A stretch of 64,000 nt of DNA from assembly GCA_937920345.1 (NCBI GenBank), contig CALGVA010000054.1, positions 130,560 through 194,559 on the forward strand, given 5' to 3'. Of the stretch, positions 35,337-43,547 are shown piece after piece. The notes beneath the pieces were generated by a model, which did not search any database, had not been told where the DNA came from, and worked only from the letters and a program-made list of their open reading frames with translations. The translations under genes were made by a program, and so were the position numbers. Each line of letters opens with the position of its first letter. Position 1 is the first letter of the stretch. This DNA comes from an uncultured Lachnospiraceae bacterium. Its GTDB lineage: Bacteria; Bacillota; Clostridia; Lachnospirales; Lachnospiraceae.

Positions 35337-36833
35337 TTAGCGGAACGCAACATCATTCCATCTCAGTTCGTTCTTAAAGTTACGGATCGTTGTGTCCTGA
35401 TCAATGACAACACTCTCGATTCCCATTGCTGCCGCCCAGTCAACCATCTGGTCTACCGTCAGATCATAAGAGAATGCCGTATGATGCGCGCCGCCCGCAA
35501 GAATCCATGCTGTCGCACCGATCTCCAGATTCGGCTGCGGCGTCCAGAATGCCGTACCTACCGGCAGTTTCGGCATAGGCTTCTCTACCTTCCTGCAGTC
35601 AACCGCATTGATGAGCAGTCTGAATCTCGTGCCGAGGTCAACGAGTGAACATGCCACTGCCGGACCTGTCTTCGATGTAAATACAAGACGCGCAGGATCC
35701 TCTCTGTTACCCATGGACAGCGGGCATACTCTGATGCCGATCTCGCCGTCCGCCACGGAAGGACATACTTCAAGCATATGCGCCTGCAGGATACCCTCTT
35801 TGCCCGGAACGAGATTATAAGTGTAATCTTCCATCATGGAAGTTCCTTTGGCGTCCTTGATATCCGCCGTCATCAGTTTCATCATACGCACCATGGCGGC
35901 AACTTTCCAGTCTCCTTCCGCGCCGAAGCCATAGCCCTTCTCCATCAGTCTCTGGATCGCGAGACCCGGAAGCTGTTTTAAACCGCCCAGCATACCGAAA
36001 TGCGTCACAACCGCATGATAATCGTTGTCTGTCAGGAATTTCTCGATACCGATCTCCTGTCTGGCCTGTACCGCCACATGCCGTCTGAACTCGTCCGCGT
36101 CACGGCCGTCGTCGATAATCTTGTATTTGCCGTAGTATTCCTCTACGAGCGCATCCACATCACCCTGTGAAACCGCCTCGACATAGTCTACCAGGTCGTT
36201 GACACAGTAATGATCGATCTCCCAGCCGAATTTGATCTGCGCTTCCACTTTATCGCCTTCGGTTACCGCCACGTTATTCATGTTGTCGCCGAAACGGCAT
36301 ACACGGATATGAGAACATTCTATCACGCCCAGCGCGGTCCGCATCCAGCTTCCGAGTTGTTCCTGCACGCCCGGATTCGCCCAGTGTCCGACGATGATCT
36401 TGCGCTCGATCCCCATACGGCTCACGATATGACCGTACTCTCTGTCGCCGTGCGCAGACTGGTTCTCATTCATGAAATCCATATCAATCGTATCATAGGG
36501 AAGTTCTTCATTAAACTGTGTATGCAGATGGCAGAGCGGCTTCTTAAATTCTTTTAATCCAAGAATCCACATCTTCGCCGGTGAAAAGGTATGCATCCAT
36601 GTGATGACACCCGCACAGTCGGGATCATTATTCGCATCGTTAAAGGTCTGTCTGATCGACGCCTGACTGATCAGCGTCGGCCGAAGCACCACTTCAAAAG
36701 GCAGCCTGCCGGATGCGTTCAGTCCCTCCACAATTTTAGCGGAGTGATCCGCCACTTTCCTGAGACATTCGTCTCCGTATAAATCCTGTGAACCCGTACA
36801 AAACCAGAACTTGTAATTTTTTACTGCTTTCAT
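35337..36833 (-). CDS. araA: L-arabinose isomerase
   Basis: Converts L-arabinose to L-ribulose. 498 residues; begins MKAVKNYKFWFCTGSQDLYG. Metal and catalytic motifs are present: GYGFGAEGDWKVAAMVR and MMEDYTYNL (two Glu ligands), AHMLEVCPSVADG (His) and GGAHHTAFSYDL (His). NxDPDCAGVITWMHTFSPAKMWI-type sugar-binding region is near residue 80. First gene of the catabolic operon araA, kinase, araD, tktN, tktC, rpe. The RBS GGGGG is close to the ATG. A weak promoter (TTGCAT, 18 bp, TAAGAT on the minus strand) lies about 50 bp upstream of the start codon. Confidence 0.97.
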   Translation of the reverse strand: MKAVKNYKFWFCTGSQDLYGDECLRKVADHSAKIVEGLNASGRLPFEVVLRPTLISQASIRQTFNDANNDPDCAGVITWMHTFSPAKMWILGLKEFKKPLCHLHTQFNEELPYDTIDMDFMNENQSAHGDREYGHIVSRMGIERKIIVGHWANPGVQEQLGSWMRTALGVIECSHIRVCRFGDNMNNVAVTEGDKVEAQIKFGWEIDHYCVNDLVDYVEAVSQGDVDALVEEYYGKYKIIDDGRDADEFRRHVAVQARQEIGIEKFLTDNDYHAVVTHFGMLGGLKQLPGLAIQRLMEKGYGFGAEGDWKVAAMVRMMKLMTADIKDAKGTSMMEDYTYNLVPGKEGILQAHMLEVCPSVADGEIGIRVCPLSMGNREDPARLVFTSKTGPAVACSLVDLGTRFRLLINAVDCRKVEKPMPKLPVGTAFWTPQPNLEIGATAWILAGGAHHTAFSYDLTVDQMVDWAAAMGIESVVIDQDTTIRNFKNELRWNDVAFR

Positions 36834-36977
36834 TTTAAAACCCCCGTTTCAGCACTGTTATTATTTTCCATAATTAAATCTTATCACTTGCAGATGCCAT
36901 TATGCAAGCAATACATTTTTGTTTTACTAAAATATTTTACTTTTATATATAATATATGTTTTCCGTCATGCAAACAA

Positions 36978-37021
36978 GAGACGCGCATGTTATGCGCATC
37001 TGCACACGATATGCACGTCTC
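36978..37021 (-). terminator. Terminator-like hairpin after the sugar importer operon
   Basis: Arms GAGACGTGCAT and ATGCGCGTCTC pair with one mismatch; the minus-strand sequence continues TTGTTTG. Lies 24 bp past the last permease gene and upstream of the araA promoter region, separating the two operons. Confidence 0.65.
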
Positions 37022-37044
37022 TCATATGTATTAAAGCGCCTGTG

Positions 37045-38067
37045 TTATGCCTTTTTACTCTCTTTCACCTTAGCCAGAATCGCCTGCAATACGATAAAGA
37101 AGCACAGCAGAATCGCCGTTACGATATTCGCCCAGGAGCTGACCAGTTTACCGTGCGATTTCACCAGTGTGGAAATCGTGCCGTTGATCAGTACGCCGAC
37201 CAGAGAGCCGCCCACATTACCGACACCGCCTGTTAAGAGCGTACCGCCGATGACAGCGGAAGAAATCGCATCCATTTCCAGACCGGAAGCCTGTGTGGTC
37301 GTACCGCACATCGTGTTCAGACAGTAACAGATACCGCCGATGGAAGCCAGGAAACTTGCCAGCACATAAGTCTTCATCTTCGTCTTGCGCACATCCAGTC
37401 CCATCAGGGTTGCAGACTGGCTGTTACCGCCCACCGCGTAGATGCTTCTTCCGAACTTCGTATATTTCAGCATTAAGAAAATCAGTAATACAACCAGCAG
37501 CGCGATCACTACCGTGATTCTCACATAAGGTATCTGCAGAATGCCCTTCTTGTTCTCATATGCGCCGATGTGGAAAGGGATGTTCAGCTTCATGGTAGAC
37601 AGCTTGACAAACAACTCATCCGACACAATGCTGACCTGATCCGTACAGATCACCGCCGTCATACCTCTCGCAAAGAACATACCCGCCATCGTCACAATAA
37701 ACGGCTGGATATCCAGATATGCAATGCAGTATCCCTGCACGATACCAAACACGATGCCGATCAGCAGCACTAACAGGATCAGCACCGGACTCTTCATACC
37801 CCAATGCTCCATGCCTACCGCCAGAAACATACAGTCCATAGCTACTACGGAGCCTACGGAAATATCAATACCGCCCGTCAGCATAACGCATGTCATACCC
37901 GCCGTGATACAGATCAGACCCGCATTGTTGATCAGGATATTCAGGAATGTCTGCAGATGCGTAAATCCTTTATTTGCGTACACGATACAGCCCGCTGCAT
38001 ACATCACAACAAACAGGATGACGGTGATAAGTAATAAGATACTGTTGCCGTTCAACTTCTTCTTCAT
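37045..38067 (-). CDS. Sugar ABC transporter permease (YjfF/AraZ-like)
   Basis: One of two BPD_transp_2 (RbsC-like) permeases of the importer. 340 residues with 8-10 transmembrane helices; signature IDISVGSVVAMDCMFLAVG near the second helix, VVAVIGGTLLTGGVGNVGGS-like region near residue 285 (SSAVIGGTLLTGGVGNVGGS), and basic C-terminus. Closest described arrangement is YjfF of the E. coli galactofuranose importer and AraZ of the Shewanella AraUVWZ arabinose importer. RBS GGAGG 10 nt upstream; 5 bp after the other permease gene. Confidence 0.9.
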   Translation of the reverse strand: MKKKLNGNSILLLITVILFVVMYAAGCIVYANKGFTHLQTFLNILINNAGLICITAGMTCVMLTGGIDISVGSVVAMDCMFLAVGMEHWGMKSPVLILLVLLIGIVFGIVQGYCIAYLDIQPFIVTMAGMFFARGMTAVICTDQVSIVSDELFVKLSTMKLNIPFHIGAYENKKGILQIPYVRITVVIALLVVLLIFLMLKYTKFGRSIYAVGGNSQSATLMGLDVRKTKMKTYVLASFLASIGGICYCLNTMCGTTTQASGLEMDAISSAVIGGTLLTGGVGNVGGSLVGVLINGTISTLVKSHGKLVSSWANIVTAILLCFFIVLQAILAKVKESKKA

Positions 38068-38072
38068 ACTTG

Positions 38073-39146
38073 TTACGCCTCCTTTGCAGCGGCTTTTTTA
38101 GCCGACAGTTTTTTAAAGTACTCTCTTACGGGTTCCGCCTGAATCACGACGATCAGGATAACCACAATCGCCTTGAATACCGGAGCCTGTGCAGAAGATA
38201 CACCGAGCGCATACAATGTCGTTGTAATCGCCTGAATCGTGTAGGCGCCGATGATGGAGCCGGCCAGATTAAACTTGCCGCCGCCCAGGCTGTTACCGCC
38301 GAGCGCTACCGCCAGGATCGCATCCAGTTCCATATTCAGACCGATGTTGTTCGTGTCCGCGGAATAAATACGTGATGTTGCCGTGATACCTGCAATGCCT
38401 GCACACAGTCCGCAGATCGCATAACACATCAGGATGATCTTCGAGGAATTGAACCCTGATATTCTCGCCGCTTTCTTATTAATACCAACGCTCTGTACAA
38501 ACGTGCCGAGCGCCGTGAATTTCAGTAATAATGCCATGATCAGGACGCAGACTGCCGCGATCAGAATCGGTGTCGGAAGGAAGCCCACATAAGATCCGAA
38601 CACCTGGAAGGAAGGCACACGTACGTACACGATCGCGCTGTTGCACAACAGCAGTCCGATTGCACGGCCGGCCGACCATAGAATCAGCGTCGCAACCATC
38701 GGCTGGATGTTCAGGTACGCCACCAGAAATCCGTTAAACAGACCACAAACCACTGCAACCAGAATGCCTGCACCAATGCCGACCCAGAGAGGGCTTGCAT
38801 ACTCGGATACATTGGTTACGCCGTATCCTGCCAGAAGCATACAGCACATACCGCCGGACAGACTCATAACCGAGCCGACCGAGATATCCGTTCCCGCGGA
38901 AGCGGATACAACAAGCGTCATACCGATTGCCAGGATGGCAACTTCACTGCCTCGATTCAGGATATCGATCAGACGTCCGTACAGGATGGTGTTGCCGGAA
39001 GAAGTAACCTGCGTGCTGATGGAAAAGAATCCAAACGGCGCATTGCCGCTCGCAAGATCATAGATTACATTTACCAGCATAACAAGCAGCATGCTGAATA
39101 TCGGCAGAAACAACTGCATTTTTGTAATTTTCTTTAATTTACTCAT
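38073..39146 (-). CDS. Sugar ABC transporter permease (YtfT/AraW-like)
   Basis: Second BPD_transp_2 permease, 357 residues, about ten transmembrane helices. Contains TDISVGSVMSLSGGMCCMLL and LDAILAVALGGNSLGGGKFN, the two family landmarks. Start at 39146 is fixed by GGAGGT seven bases upstream; its ATG overlaps the ATPase stop codon by eight bases (ATGAGTAA), so translation is coupled. Longer C-terminus (KKLSAKKAAAKEA) than its partner. Forms a heterodimeric channel with the product of 37045-38067. Confidence 0.9.
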   Translation of the reverse strand: MSKLKKITKMQLFLPIFSMLLVMLVNVIYDLASGNAPFGFFSISTQVTSSGNTILYGRLIDILNRGSEVAILAIGMTLVVSASAGTDISVGSVMSLSGGMCCMLLAGYGVTNVSEYASPLWVGIGAGILVAVVCGLFNGFLVAYLNIQPMVATLILWSAGRAIGLLLCNSAIVYVRVPSFQVFGSYVGFLPTPILIAAVCVLIMALLLKFTALGTFVQSVGINKKAARISGFNSSKIILMCYAICGLCAGIAGITATSRIYSADTNNIGLNMELDAILAVALGGNSLGGGKFNLAGSIIGAYTIQAITTTLYALGVSSAQAPVFKAIVVILIVVIQAEPVREYFKKLSAKKAAAKEA

Positions 39147-40662
39147 GTGCTGCACCTCCTGCAATCGCGTGCATTACGCCTTCCTGTGTCATCTCATCGC
39201 CGCCGATCTCGCCGACCTTGGCGCCGTCACGAAGAACCGCCATCCGGTTACAGGTACGCAGCATCTCTTCGATCTCGGAGGAGATAAAGATCAGGCTCTT
39301 GCCTTCCTGCGCAAGTTTGATCACCAGCTTCTGAATTTCCGTCTTGGTACCGATATCAATACCACGGGTAGGTTCATCCAGAATCAGGAAATCCGGATTG
39401 GTGGCAAGCCATCTTGCCAGAATCACCTTCTGCTGGTTACCGCCTGACAGTCTCTTGATCAGTGTCTCTCTGCTTGCTGTCTTGATCTGCAGCATTTCTA
39501 TGTATTTATCAGCGATCTCGATCTGCTTTGCCATCGGAATCTTCTTGAAGATTCCGGCTTTTGCCTGCATCGCGAGAATGATATTCTCACGCACCGACAG
39601 ATCACCGATGATACCTTCCGCTTTTCTGTCATCGGGAAGCAGTCCCATACCGAGATTCATAGCATCGATCGGACTCTTCACCTTCACTTCCTGTCCTGCA
39701 ACCTTAAGCGTACCGGTCTGCGCTCTGTCTGCACCGTAGATTGCGCGCGCCAGTTCGCTTCGTCCGCTTCCGAGCAGTCCGGTAAGACCTACCACCTCGC
39801 CTTTATGGATCTCCAGATCAAACGGCTTGATCGTTCCGGAATGGCTTAATCCCTTTGCATCGATCTCGAGCGGTGCATTGGTAAAGTCCATGGTGCCTTC
39901 CGGTTTAATCGATGCCAGATCGTCGAAGTCTTTACCCATCATCGCCGCTACCAGCTTGACTCTCGGCAGTTCCTCCACGGTGTACTCACCGACCAGCGTA
40001 CCGTTACGCAGTACCGTAATGCCGTCGCACACTGCATACACCTGCTCTAAGAAGTGCGTTACAAATATAATGCCGACGCCCTGGCTGCGCAGCCGCTTCA
40101 TCATGCCGAACAGCTTCTCCACTTCATTATCATCCAGAGAGGATGTAGGCTCGTCAAGGATCAGTACCTTACTCTCCATATCTACAGCACGGGCAATTGC
40201 AATCATCTGCTGCAGTGCCAGTGAATATTCTTCCAGATTCTTCGTCACTTCAATATCCAGATCCAGATCTTTCATCAGCTGTGCCGCCATCTGATTCATC
40301 TTGCGGCGGTTGACCGTGCCGATCTTCGTGAGCGGCTCGCGTCCGATGTAAAGGTTCTCTGCAACCGAAAGATTCGGACACAGATTTACCTCCTGATAAA
40401 CTGTCGAGATTCCTTTGTGTTGCGCGTCCATCGTGTCTTTATTGACGATCGGACCCTCAATGCCGTCTACATGAATCTCACCGGCTTCAAACTTGTTGAC
40501 ACCCGTCAGACATTTGATCAGCGTGGATTTTCCTGCACCGTTCTCACCCATCAGTGCACGAATCTCACCTTTCTTCAAAGTAAAATCCACATTGTCAAGC
40601 GCCTTCACCCCCGGGAATGTCATACAGATGCCTCGCATTGTCAAAGCAATATTGCTATCCAT
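39139..40662 (-). CDS. Sugar ABC transporter ATP-binding protein (RbsA/YtfR-like, double ATPase)
   Basis: Twin-cassette ATPase of a pentose/hexose importer, 507 residues. First cassette: Walker A GENGAGKSTLIK, signature LALQQMIAIARAV (degenerate), Walker B VLILDEPTSSLD. Second cassette: degenerate P-loop GLLGSGRSELARAIYG, signature RLSGGNQQKVILARWL, Walker B FLILDEPTRGIDIG. This mixed pattern is normal for RbsA-type proteins. Start at 40662 (MDSNIALTMRGI) is set by GGAGG six bases upstream. A hairpin at 40795-40819 between it and the binding-protein gene likely lowers its expression. Confidence 0.95.
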   Translation of the reverse strand: MDSNIALTMRGICMTFPGVKALDNVDFTLKKGEIRALMGENGAGKSTLIKCLTGVNKFEAGEIHVDGIEGPIVNKDTMDAQHKGISTVYQEVNLCPNLSVAENLYIGREPLTKIGTVNRRKMNQMAAQLMKDLDLDIEVTKNLEEYSLALQQMIAIARAVDMESKVLILDEPTSSLDDNEVEKLFGMMKRLRSQGVGIIFVTHFLEQVYAVCDGITVLRNGTLVGEYTVEELPRVKLVAAMMGKDFDDLASIKPEGTMDFTNAPLEIDAKGLSHSGTIKPFDLEIHKGEVVGLTGLLGSGRSELARAIYGADRAQTGTLKVAGQEVKVKSPIDAMNLGMGLLPDDRKAEGIIGDLSVRENIILAMQAKAGIFKKIPMAKQIEIADKYIEMLQIKTASRETLIKRLSGGNQQKVILARWLATNPDFLILDEPTRGIDIGTKTEIQKLVIKLAQEGKSLIFISSEIEEMLRTCNRMAVLRDGAKVGEIGGDEMTQEGVMHAIAGGAAHE

Positions 40663-40794
40663 ACTTATCCTCCATTCTTGCCCAGCCCGCAGCTGATACC
40701 TTCTGCTGTCGCACATTCCACACTTCTTGCCGGAAATTATCCGACAATTATTATGCATTTCCATAATTATACACCAAATTTAGGGAAAGAAAAA

Positions 40795-40819
40795 GGGAGA
40801 GAAATGTACTTTCTCTCCC
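40795..40819 (-). terminator. Partial terminator between binding protein and ATPase genes
   Basis: Perfect 10-bp stem GGGAGAGAAA/TTTCTCTCCC followed on the minus strand by TTTTTCTTT, 36 bp past the binding-protein stop codon. In such operons this allows more binding protein than ATPase and permease. Confidence 0.85.
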
Positions 40820-40854
40820 TATTCTATTCTCGATATTCGGTTCAGATATGAATC

Positions 40855-41970
40855 TTAGTAAGCACGGCCGTCAAGCACTTCCTGTGTCATTGTTACTGCG
40901 TACTGAGATGTGATACCAGGAGCTACGAAAGCTTCATCCTTAACGATGGTCTGAGCGTCTACAGCCTCGCCTGCCTCTAACTTCTGGATAACTTCTGCTG
41001 CAAATTCAGCCTGCAGAGGGTTACACTCTACGTTACAGTTGATCTTGCCGTCTAATGTATACTGTAAGCCGTCGTGTGTAGCGTCAAAGGAGATGATGAT
41101 AACATCGCCGTCTACACCGTATGTGATACCTGCTGCATCCATTGCATCCATTGCGCCGTATGCTTCGTTATCGTTCTGACATACTACTACGTTGAAATCG
41201 CTGTAGGATTTGATGAAGGACTCCATAACTTCCTGTCCGCCTGCCTGTGTGAAGTCACCGGACTGAGAATCCAGGATCTCCCACTCGCTGTGGCTTGCTG
41301 CGATGTTGTTAAAGCCTTCTGTACGTCCGAGTGTTGCGGATGCACCAACGGAACCTTCGATTACGAGGATCTTAGCCTCTTCGCCGTTTAAGTACTCAGC
41401 CAGCCAGTTACCAGCTGTCTCACCTTCTGCAACCATGTCGCAGCCAAGCTGTGTGGTGTATAAAGAAGGATCAGCGTCTACGGAACGGTCAACGATCAGT
41501 ACCGGAATACCTGCGTCCTGTGCCTCCTGAAGAACTGTGTCCCAACCTGCTGTCTCGATCGGAGCGATACAGATATAATCCATTTCCTGCTGGATAAAGG
41601 TACGAACTGCCTCTAACTGAACTGCGTTGTCATTGTCAGCGTCTACGAAGGATAACTCGTAGCCGTTAGCCTCTGAGAATGCATCCTGATAGTTCTTTGT
41701 ATTAGCTGCACGCCAGTCAGACTCATGTCCTACCTGTGCGAAGCCTACACTGATCATGCCGCCTGCTGCTGCGTCATCTGCAGGTGCCTCTGCTTCCGGT
41801 TCTGCTTCCGGCTCTGCCTCGGCTTCTGCTTCCGGCTCTGCCTCTGCCTCTACCTCAGGCTCTGCTGCCGGAGCGTCGTTTGTTGTTGTAGCTGCGTCAT
41901 CACCGCCGCATCCTACAAGACTTGCCATTACCATTGCGCCTGCTAATAAAACTGCCAATTTCTTTTTCAT
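40855..41970 (-). CDS. Sugar ABC transporter substrate-binding lipoprotein (YtfQ/AraU-like)
   Basis: The solute receptor of the importer, 371 residues. Lipobox LVGC with Cys21, then an unusual linker of alternating Glu, Ala and Pro (about residues 37-66), then a periplasmic-binding-protein fold of the ribose/galactose type: VGFAQVGHESDWRAANTKN, CIAPIETAGWDTVL, PVLIVDRSVDADPSLY and CNVECNPLQAEFAA. This is the YtfQ-like group, which binds furanose sugars. Together with the adjacent ara genes, L-arabinose is the likely ligand (inference). The sensor protein at 45255-46298 is a clear paralogue. Two AraR-like operators flank its promoter. Confidence 0.93.
   Translation of the reverse strand: MKKKLAVLLAGAMVMASLVGCGGDDAATTTNDAPAAEPEVEAEAEPEAEAEAEPEAEPEAEAPADDAAAGGMISVGFAQVGHESDWRAANTKNYQDAFSEANGYELSFVDADNDNAVQLEAVRTFIQQEMDYICIAPIETAGWDTVLQEAQDAGIPVLIVDRSVDADPSLYTTQLGCDMVAEGETAGNWLAEYLNGEEAKILVIEGSVGASATLGRTEGFNNIAASHSEWEILDSQSGDFTQAGGQEVMESFIKSYSDFNVVVCQNDNEAYGAMDAMDAAGITYGVDGDVIIISFDATHDGLQYTLDGKINCNVECNPLQAEFAAEVIQKLEAGEAVDAQTIVKDEAFVAPGITSQYAVTMTQEVLDGRAY
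41789..41870. repeat. Low-complexity repeat encoding the Glu/Ala/Pro linker
   Basis: Imperfect tandem hexamers and dodecamers (ggctctgcttcc and variants) in the binding-protein gene. They encode the acidic spacer between lipid anchor and binding domain. Confidence 0.75.
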
Positions 41971-42110
41971 TATAAATTCCTCCTAATTATAATGTATTTG
42001 TTGGAAACCCTGAAACAGGAGCGCCAATACCTCGCTGTTTCTGATATTACTGTAACAAATCATCTTCCGCCTATCAATACAGGAATCTTTCCGGTTTTGT
42101 AATTTAGATG

Positions 42111-42127
42111 ACTTGTACAATACAAAT
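42111..42127. promoter_or_regulatory. AraR-like operator 1
   Basis: TTGTA-CAA-TACAA core in ACTTGTACAATACAAAT. Very close to the B. subtilis AraR consensus ATTTGTACGTACAAAT. Lies just downstream of the -10 of the importer promoter. Confidence 0.7.
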
Positions 42128-42152
42128 TATATGCTATACTATCTGTATTCAA
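42126..42152 (-). promoter_or_regulatory. Promoter of the sugar importer operon
   Basis: Perfect -10 TATAAT (42126-42131) on the minus strand with TTGAAT (42147-42152) 15 bp upstream. The short spacer suggests reliance on an activator, which would suit the response regulator encoded nearby; that is inference. Confidence 0.55.
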
Positions 42153-42159
42153 TACAAAT
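42141..42159. promoter_or_regulatory. AraR-like operator 2
   Basis: ATCTGTATTCAATACAAAT, a palindrome with one mismatched pair; shares AATACAAATT with operator 1 and covers the -35. Two sites on either side of the promoter fit cooperative repression. Confidence 0.65.
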
Positions 42160-42450
42160 TTTTATTTTTTGTAATTATTTTATGATTTTAAGTCTGTCTG
42201 GTAGAAAATTTTAATATTTTTACAACAGGCAGGTATTTTTTTCCTGTACGGACATCTTGCATTCACGATACTTTCTTGTTATAAAGTTAAAATTTTACTT
42301 TAAAGTTGAAATATTTATGAATAAATATTGTATATATTATGAACAAATTATGAATAAAGGGGAATTTTTCTTTGAAATGATATAGAAAATCCAACAAGAA
42401 CAGGCAGCATCCTGATCAGAAACGGAGAAAGGACCTAAGCGGAGATAAAG

Positions 42451-43539
42451 ATGACAAAATATGAAGCATTGGCAAGCACGCTCACCGAGCGGATCAGACG
42501 CAATCTGCAAAGCGGCATCTCCAGGCTGCCTACCGAGTCACAACTGTGCGCTGAATACCATGTCAGCCGCCAGACCGTGCGCGCCGCACTGGCGCTGCTC
42601 CATAAACAGGGTATCATCACCAGCAGACAGGGCAGCGGCTCTTACGCCACCGGTGTGTCCACAGACAACGGGGGCGGTGTCATTCCGATCCTCATTGCCA
42701 GCAGTCAGGAATACATCTATCCCCAGCTGTTATCCGATATACAGGCTGCACTCTCGGAACACAAATATCAGCTCCGGATCTATCCTACCGGTAACGACAC
42801 ATCCGTCGAGCGTTCGCACCTTAAGACACTGCTGGAGCAGCCTCCATGCGGCATGATCGTGGAAGGCTGCAAAAGCACTCTCCCCAGTCCTAATCTGGAT
42901 CTTTATGAGCGTCTGCGGGAGCGCGGCACCTTTATTCTGTTCCTTCACAACTATTATCCGGCCTTTCCGGACAGTATCTATGTTAAGGACGACAACTATT
43001 ACGGCGGTTGTCTGCTGGCGGAACATCTTGTCTCACTGGGGCACACCCGGATAGCCGGTCTTTTTAAAATGGACGACGCACAGGGACCGGAGCGTTACCA
43101 CGGTGTGGCATCCCGCCTGCGCGACCTGGGTCATCCACTTGTGGACGCTCATGTCGGGTGGTATACCTCTCCGGATATTGACGCGTTGGAGGCGAGGCAG
43201 GACACACGCTTTGTCACGAATTTCATACAGGAACGTCTGTCCGGCTGTTCCGCCGTTGTCTGCTATAACGACGAAGTCGCTTACTGGCTGATCAAGGAAT
43301 TATCCTATGCCGGCATCCATGTACCGCATGAAATATCCGTGGTGTGCTTTGACAACAGCTACTTAAGCGAAGTGAGCAGCGTGCGCATCACCACCCTGAC
43401 GCACGCGCCGCATGAGATTGGCGAATGTGCCGCCGGCTGTATCCTCGAACAGCTCCGCGGCATACCCGCAGTCTCCCATACGATTCCATGGCAGCTTGTC
43501 CGCAGGGAGAGCGATGCGCCCCTCCATTCCGGTCTATAG
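42451..43539 (+). CDS. GntR-family transcriptional regulator, AraR-like
   Basis: A chimera of an N-terminal GntR winged helix (residues 1-70: LPTESQLCAEYHVSRQTVRAAL split at the turn, then GIITSRQGSGSYA) and a C-terminal LacI/PBP-like ligand domain (VIPILIASSQEYIYPQ, DDNYYGGCLLAEHLVSLGH, VVCYNDEVAYWL, ISVVCFDN). This is the AraR architecture: repressor of arabinose genes, released by L-arabinose. 362 residues. RBS CGGAGA is near the ATG. It diverges from the importer operon across a 480-bp AT-rich gap that holds two AraR-like operators but no other gene. Converges on the response regulator gene, 8 bp apart. Confidence 0.9.
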   Translation: MTKYEALASTLTERIRRNLQSGISRLPTESQLCAEYHVSRQTVRAALALLHKQGIITSRQGSGSYATGVSTDNGGGVIPILIASSQEYIYPQLLSDIQAALSEHKYQLRIYPTGNDTSVERSHLKTLLEQPPCGMIVEGCKSTLPSPNLDLYERLRERGTFILFLHNYYPAFPDSIYVKDDNYYGGCLLAEHLVSLGHTRIAGLFKMDDAQGPERYHGVASRLRDLGHPLVDAHVGWYTSPDIDALEARQDTRFVTNFIQERLSGCSAVVCYNDEVAYWLIKELSYAGIHVPHEISVVCFDNSYLSEVSSVRITTLTHAPHEIGECAAGCILEQLRGIPAVSHTIPWQLVRRESDAPLHSGL

Positions 43540-43547
43540 CGGATGTT

